A stretch of DNA of 15,213 nt, taken from the NCBI GenBank assembly GCA_902476645.1, contig CABSEG010000070.1:1-15213 (forward strand), read 5' to 3'. The position numbers were made by a program, and so were the translations under genes. This document shows positions 13,298 through 15,213 of the stretch, in pieces (the first letter of the stretch is position 1; every line of letters begins with the position of its first letter). The notes under the pieces are model-generated. The model made no database searches, had not been told where the DNA came from, and saw only the letters and a list, made by a program, of their open reading frames with translations. This stretch comes from an uncultured Lachnospiraceae bacterium (GTDB taxonomy: Bacteria; Bacillota; Clostridia; Lachnospirales; Lachnospiraceae).

Positions 13298-15109
13298 TTA
13301 CTTGTCATCCAGCTTCAGCACACTCATAAACGCTTTCTGCGGAATCTCTACATTTCCCACCTGACGCATGCGCTTCTTTCCTTCCTTCTGCTTTTCCAGA
13401 AGCTTCTTCTTTCTGCTGATATCGCCTCCGTAGCACTTGGCCAGCACATCCTTGCGCATAGCCTTCACAGTTTCCCTGGCAATGATTTTGCTTCCAATGG
13501 CCGCCTGAATCGGGATCTCAAACAACTGCCTCGGAATCTCTTCTTTCAGTTTCTCGCACATTTTCCTTCCCCGCTCATAGGCGGTTTCTCCGTGTACAAT
13601 AAAGGAAAGGGCATCCACCTCTTCTTTATTGACCAGGATGTCCAACTTTACAAGCTCTGATCTCTTATACCCCTTCATTTCATAATCAAAGGAGGCATAG
13701 CCTCTGGATCTGGACTTCAGAGCGTCAAAAAAGTCGTAGATAATTTCATTCAGGGGGAGTTCATACTTTAACAGGGCTCTGGTCTCCTCCATATACTCCA
13801 TCCCCAGATAGACACCTCTGCGCTCCTCACACAGCTGCATAATAGAGCCGATAAACTCCGTGGTCACCATGATCTCCGCACTGACCACCGGCTCCTCCAT
13901 ATAGTCGATCTCCGAAGGATCCGGAAGGTTTGAAGGATTGGTAAGTTCCACGATCTCTCCGTTTGTCTTATGAACTTTATAAATCACGCTGGGTGCCGTG
14001 GTCACCAGATCCAGACCGTATTCTCTCTCCAGCCTCTCCTGAATAATCTCCAGGTGCAAAAGTCCCAGAAACCCGCAGCGAAAACCAAAGCCAAGAGCAA
14101 CCGAAGTTTCCGGTTCAAACTGCAAGGAAGCGTCGTTAAGCTGAAGCTTCTCCAGGGCATCCCGCAGATCCGGATACTTGGCCCCGTCTGCCGGATACAT
14201 TCCGCAGTAGACCATAGGGTTTACCTTTTTATATCCGGGAAGTGGCTCAAGACATGGACGGTTTGCATCTGTAATCGTATCCCCTACTCTGGTCTCCTTT
14301 ACATTTTTCAGACTGGCTGTGATATATCCCACCATACCAGCATTTAATTCCTCGCAGGGGATAAACTGTCCTGCTCCAAAGTATCCAACCTCAACTACCT
14401 CAGCCCGGGCCTTGGTGGCCATCATCAGCATCTGGGTACCTTTTCGTATACTGCCCTCCATAATGCGGCAAAATACAATCACTCCTTTATAGGAATCATA
14501 CAGTGAATCAAAAATCAAAGCCTTCAAAGGCGCAGCGGGATCCCCCTTGGGCGCCGGAATCTTCTTTACAATCTGTTCCAGCACCTGATCCACATGAAGT
14601 CCTGTCTTTGCAGAGATCTGAGGCGCATCAGAGGCCTCAATTCCGATAATATCTTCGATTTCATTGATCACCCGCTCTGGCTCTGCACTGGGCAGATCGA
14701 TCTTATTGATCACCGGCATCACATCTAAATCATGATCCAATGCCAAATATACGTTGGCCAGCGTCTGGGCCTCAATACCCTGAGCCGCGTCCACCACTAA
14801 GACGGCACCGTCACAGGCTGCCAGGCTTCTGGATACCTCATAGTTAAAATCCACATGTCCCGGAGTATCAATAAGATTAAAAATATACTCTTCCCCATCC
14901 TTTGCTTTGTATACAATACGCACAGCCTGGGCCTTAATCGTAATCCCTCTTTCTCTCTCCAGGTCCATATTATCCAGCACCTGTGCCTGCATCTCCCGGC
15001 TGGTCAGAAGTCCTGTCATCTCAATAATCCGGTCTGCCAGAGTGGACTTTCCATGATCTATATGGGCGATAATACAAAAATTTCTGATTTTACTCTGATC
15101 AATTGCCAC
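13298..15109 (-). CDS. lepA: Elongation factor 4 (LepA)
   Basis: A 603-residue translational GTPase. G1 AHIDHGKS (15-22), G3 DTPGHVDF (81-88), G4 NKID (135-138) and the LepA C-terminal domain (RETVKAMRKDVLAKCYGGDI, then SRKKKLLEKQKEGKKRMRQVG) are intact. LepA binds ribosomes and helps translation initiation and elongation under stress. GTG 15109 is preferred: AGGAGG lies 4 nt before it and the length equals that of clostridial homologues, whereas the frame opening at 15148 adds 13 unconserved residues. It is the normal chromosomal neighbour and marks this side as core genome. Confidence 0.95.
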   Translation of the reverse strand: MAIDQSKIRNFCIIAHIDHGKSTLADRIIEMTGLLTSREMQAQVLDNMDLERERGITIKAQAVRIVYKAKDGEEYIFNLIDTPGHVDFNYEVSRSLAACDGAVLVVDAAQGIEAQTLANVYLALDHDLDVMPVINKIDLPSAEPERVINEIEDIIGIEASDAPQISAKTGLHVDQVLEQIVKKIPAPKGDPAAPLKALIFDSLYDSYKGVIVFCRIMEGSIRKGTQMLMMATKARAEVVEVGYFGAGQFIPCEELNAGMVGYITASLKNVKETRVGDTITDANRPCLEPLPGYKKVNPMVYCGMYPADGAKYPDLRDALEKLQLNDASLQFEPETSVALGFGFRCGFLGLLHLEIIQERLEREYGLDLVTTAPSVIYKVHKTNGEIVELTNPSNLPDPSEIDYMEEPVVSAEIMVTTEFIGSIMQLCEERRGVYLGMEYMEETRALLKYELPLNEIIYDFFDALKSRSRGYASFDYEMKGYKRSELVKLDILVNKEEVDALSFIVHGETAYERGRKMCEKLKEEIPRQLFEIPIQAAIGSKIIARETVKAMRKDVLAKCYGGDISRKKKLLEKQKEGKKRMRQVGNVEIPQKAFMSVLKLDDK

Positions 15110-15173
15110 CTTTCTTCCTCCTATGTAACAATTCCATTTGGATAACACTCTGGAAGACAGTTTACCACATTTT

Positions 15174-15213
15174 TTACTCTCCGCGCAACACCTGATTCAG
15201 AATATCCGCCAAT
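15174..15213 (-). CDS. C-terminal end of the gene upstream of lepA
   Basis: Only the last 12 residues (LADILNQVLRGE) and a TAA are in the window. In Clostridia the gene before lepA is often spoIIP, and the tail would suit it, but 12 residues cannot prove this. The gap to the lepA start is 64 nt, without a terminator. Confidence 0.45.
   Translation of the reverse strand, partial: LADILNQVLRGE

Noticed and set aside
15110..15148. Longer LepA N-terminus
   Set aside because: The 13 extra residues are not part of the LepA family, and the ribosome site supports GTG 15109.

Overview
The window looks like a Firmicutes chromosome of the Clostridia, probably a Lachnospiraceae-type gut anaerobe. The basis is strong AGGAGG-type ribosome sites, compact minus-strand operons, lepA preceded by the tail of another gene (a spoIIP-type neighbour is usual in Clostridia), and an integrated conjugative-type element carrying family proteins common in gut Clostridia. 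This is inference from gene content; no rRNA or tRNA is present. Every gene I accept is on the minus strand, so the window reads from high to low coordinates.

Host part, about 5120-15213. After a 12-residue gene tail come lepA (elongation factor 4) and then a catabolic or nitrogen-scavenging cluster: a class III aminotransferase, an iron-dependent alcohol dehydrogenase and a PucR-type regulator. A second promoter then drives a urea/branched-chain-amino-acid type ABC transporter: lipoprotein binding protein, two permeases, one ATPase (UrtA-B-C-D-like) and the start of the second ATPase (UrtE-like). No urease is present. The simplest reading is import of a small amine or omega-amino acid (taurine, beta-alanine and GABA are candidates), deamination to an aldehyde, and reduction to an alcohol for export. 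Both transcription units begin with an extended -10 promoter and then a terminator-like hairpin directly before the first ribosome site, which suggests shared attenuation control.

Mobile part, 1 to about 5119. The urtE-like gene is cut inside its Walker A motif (GRNGVG, with the expected KTT missing) and foreign DNA follows. It carries a tightly packed operon: a 47-residue membrane peptide, a replication initiator (C-terminus DUF6017-like), a 64-codon XRE regulator whose only well-placed start is GTA, an unknown 187-residue protein, a ParM-like actin ATPase, a ParR-like partner and a 50-residue membrane peptide. A terminator follows, then a partial thioester-domain surface protein. The layout is the replication/partition end of an integrative and conjugative element. 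The rest of the element and the remainder of urtE should lie beyond position 1.

Most notable observations: the insertion that destroys an ABC ATPase at its P-loop; a leader before the rep operon with three mutually complementary segments arranged like a plasmid-type transcription attenuator; the XRE gene with a GTA start; the matching leader hairpins of the two host operons; and an inverted repeat at the element end with a TATAAT on each outer flank, facing each other.
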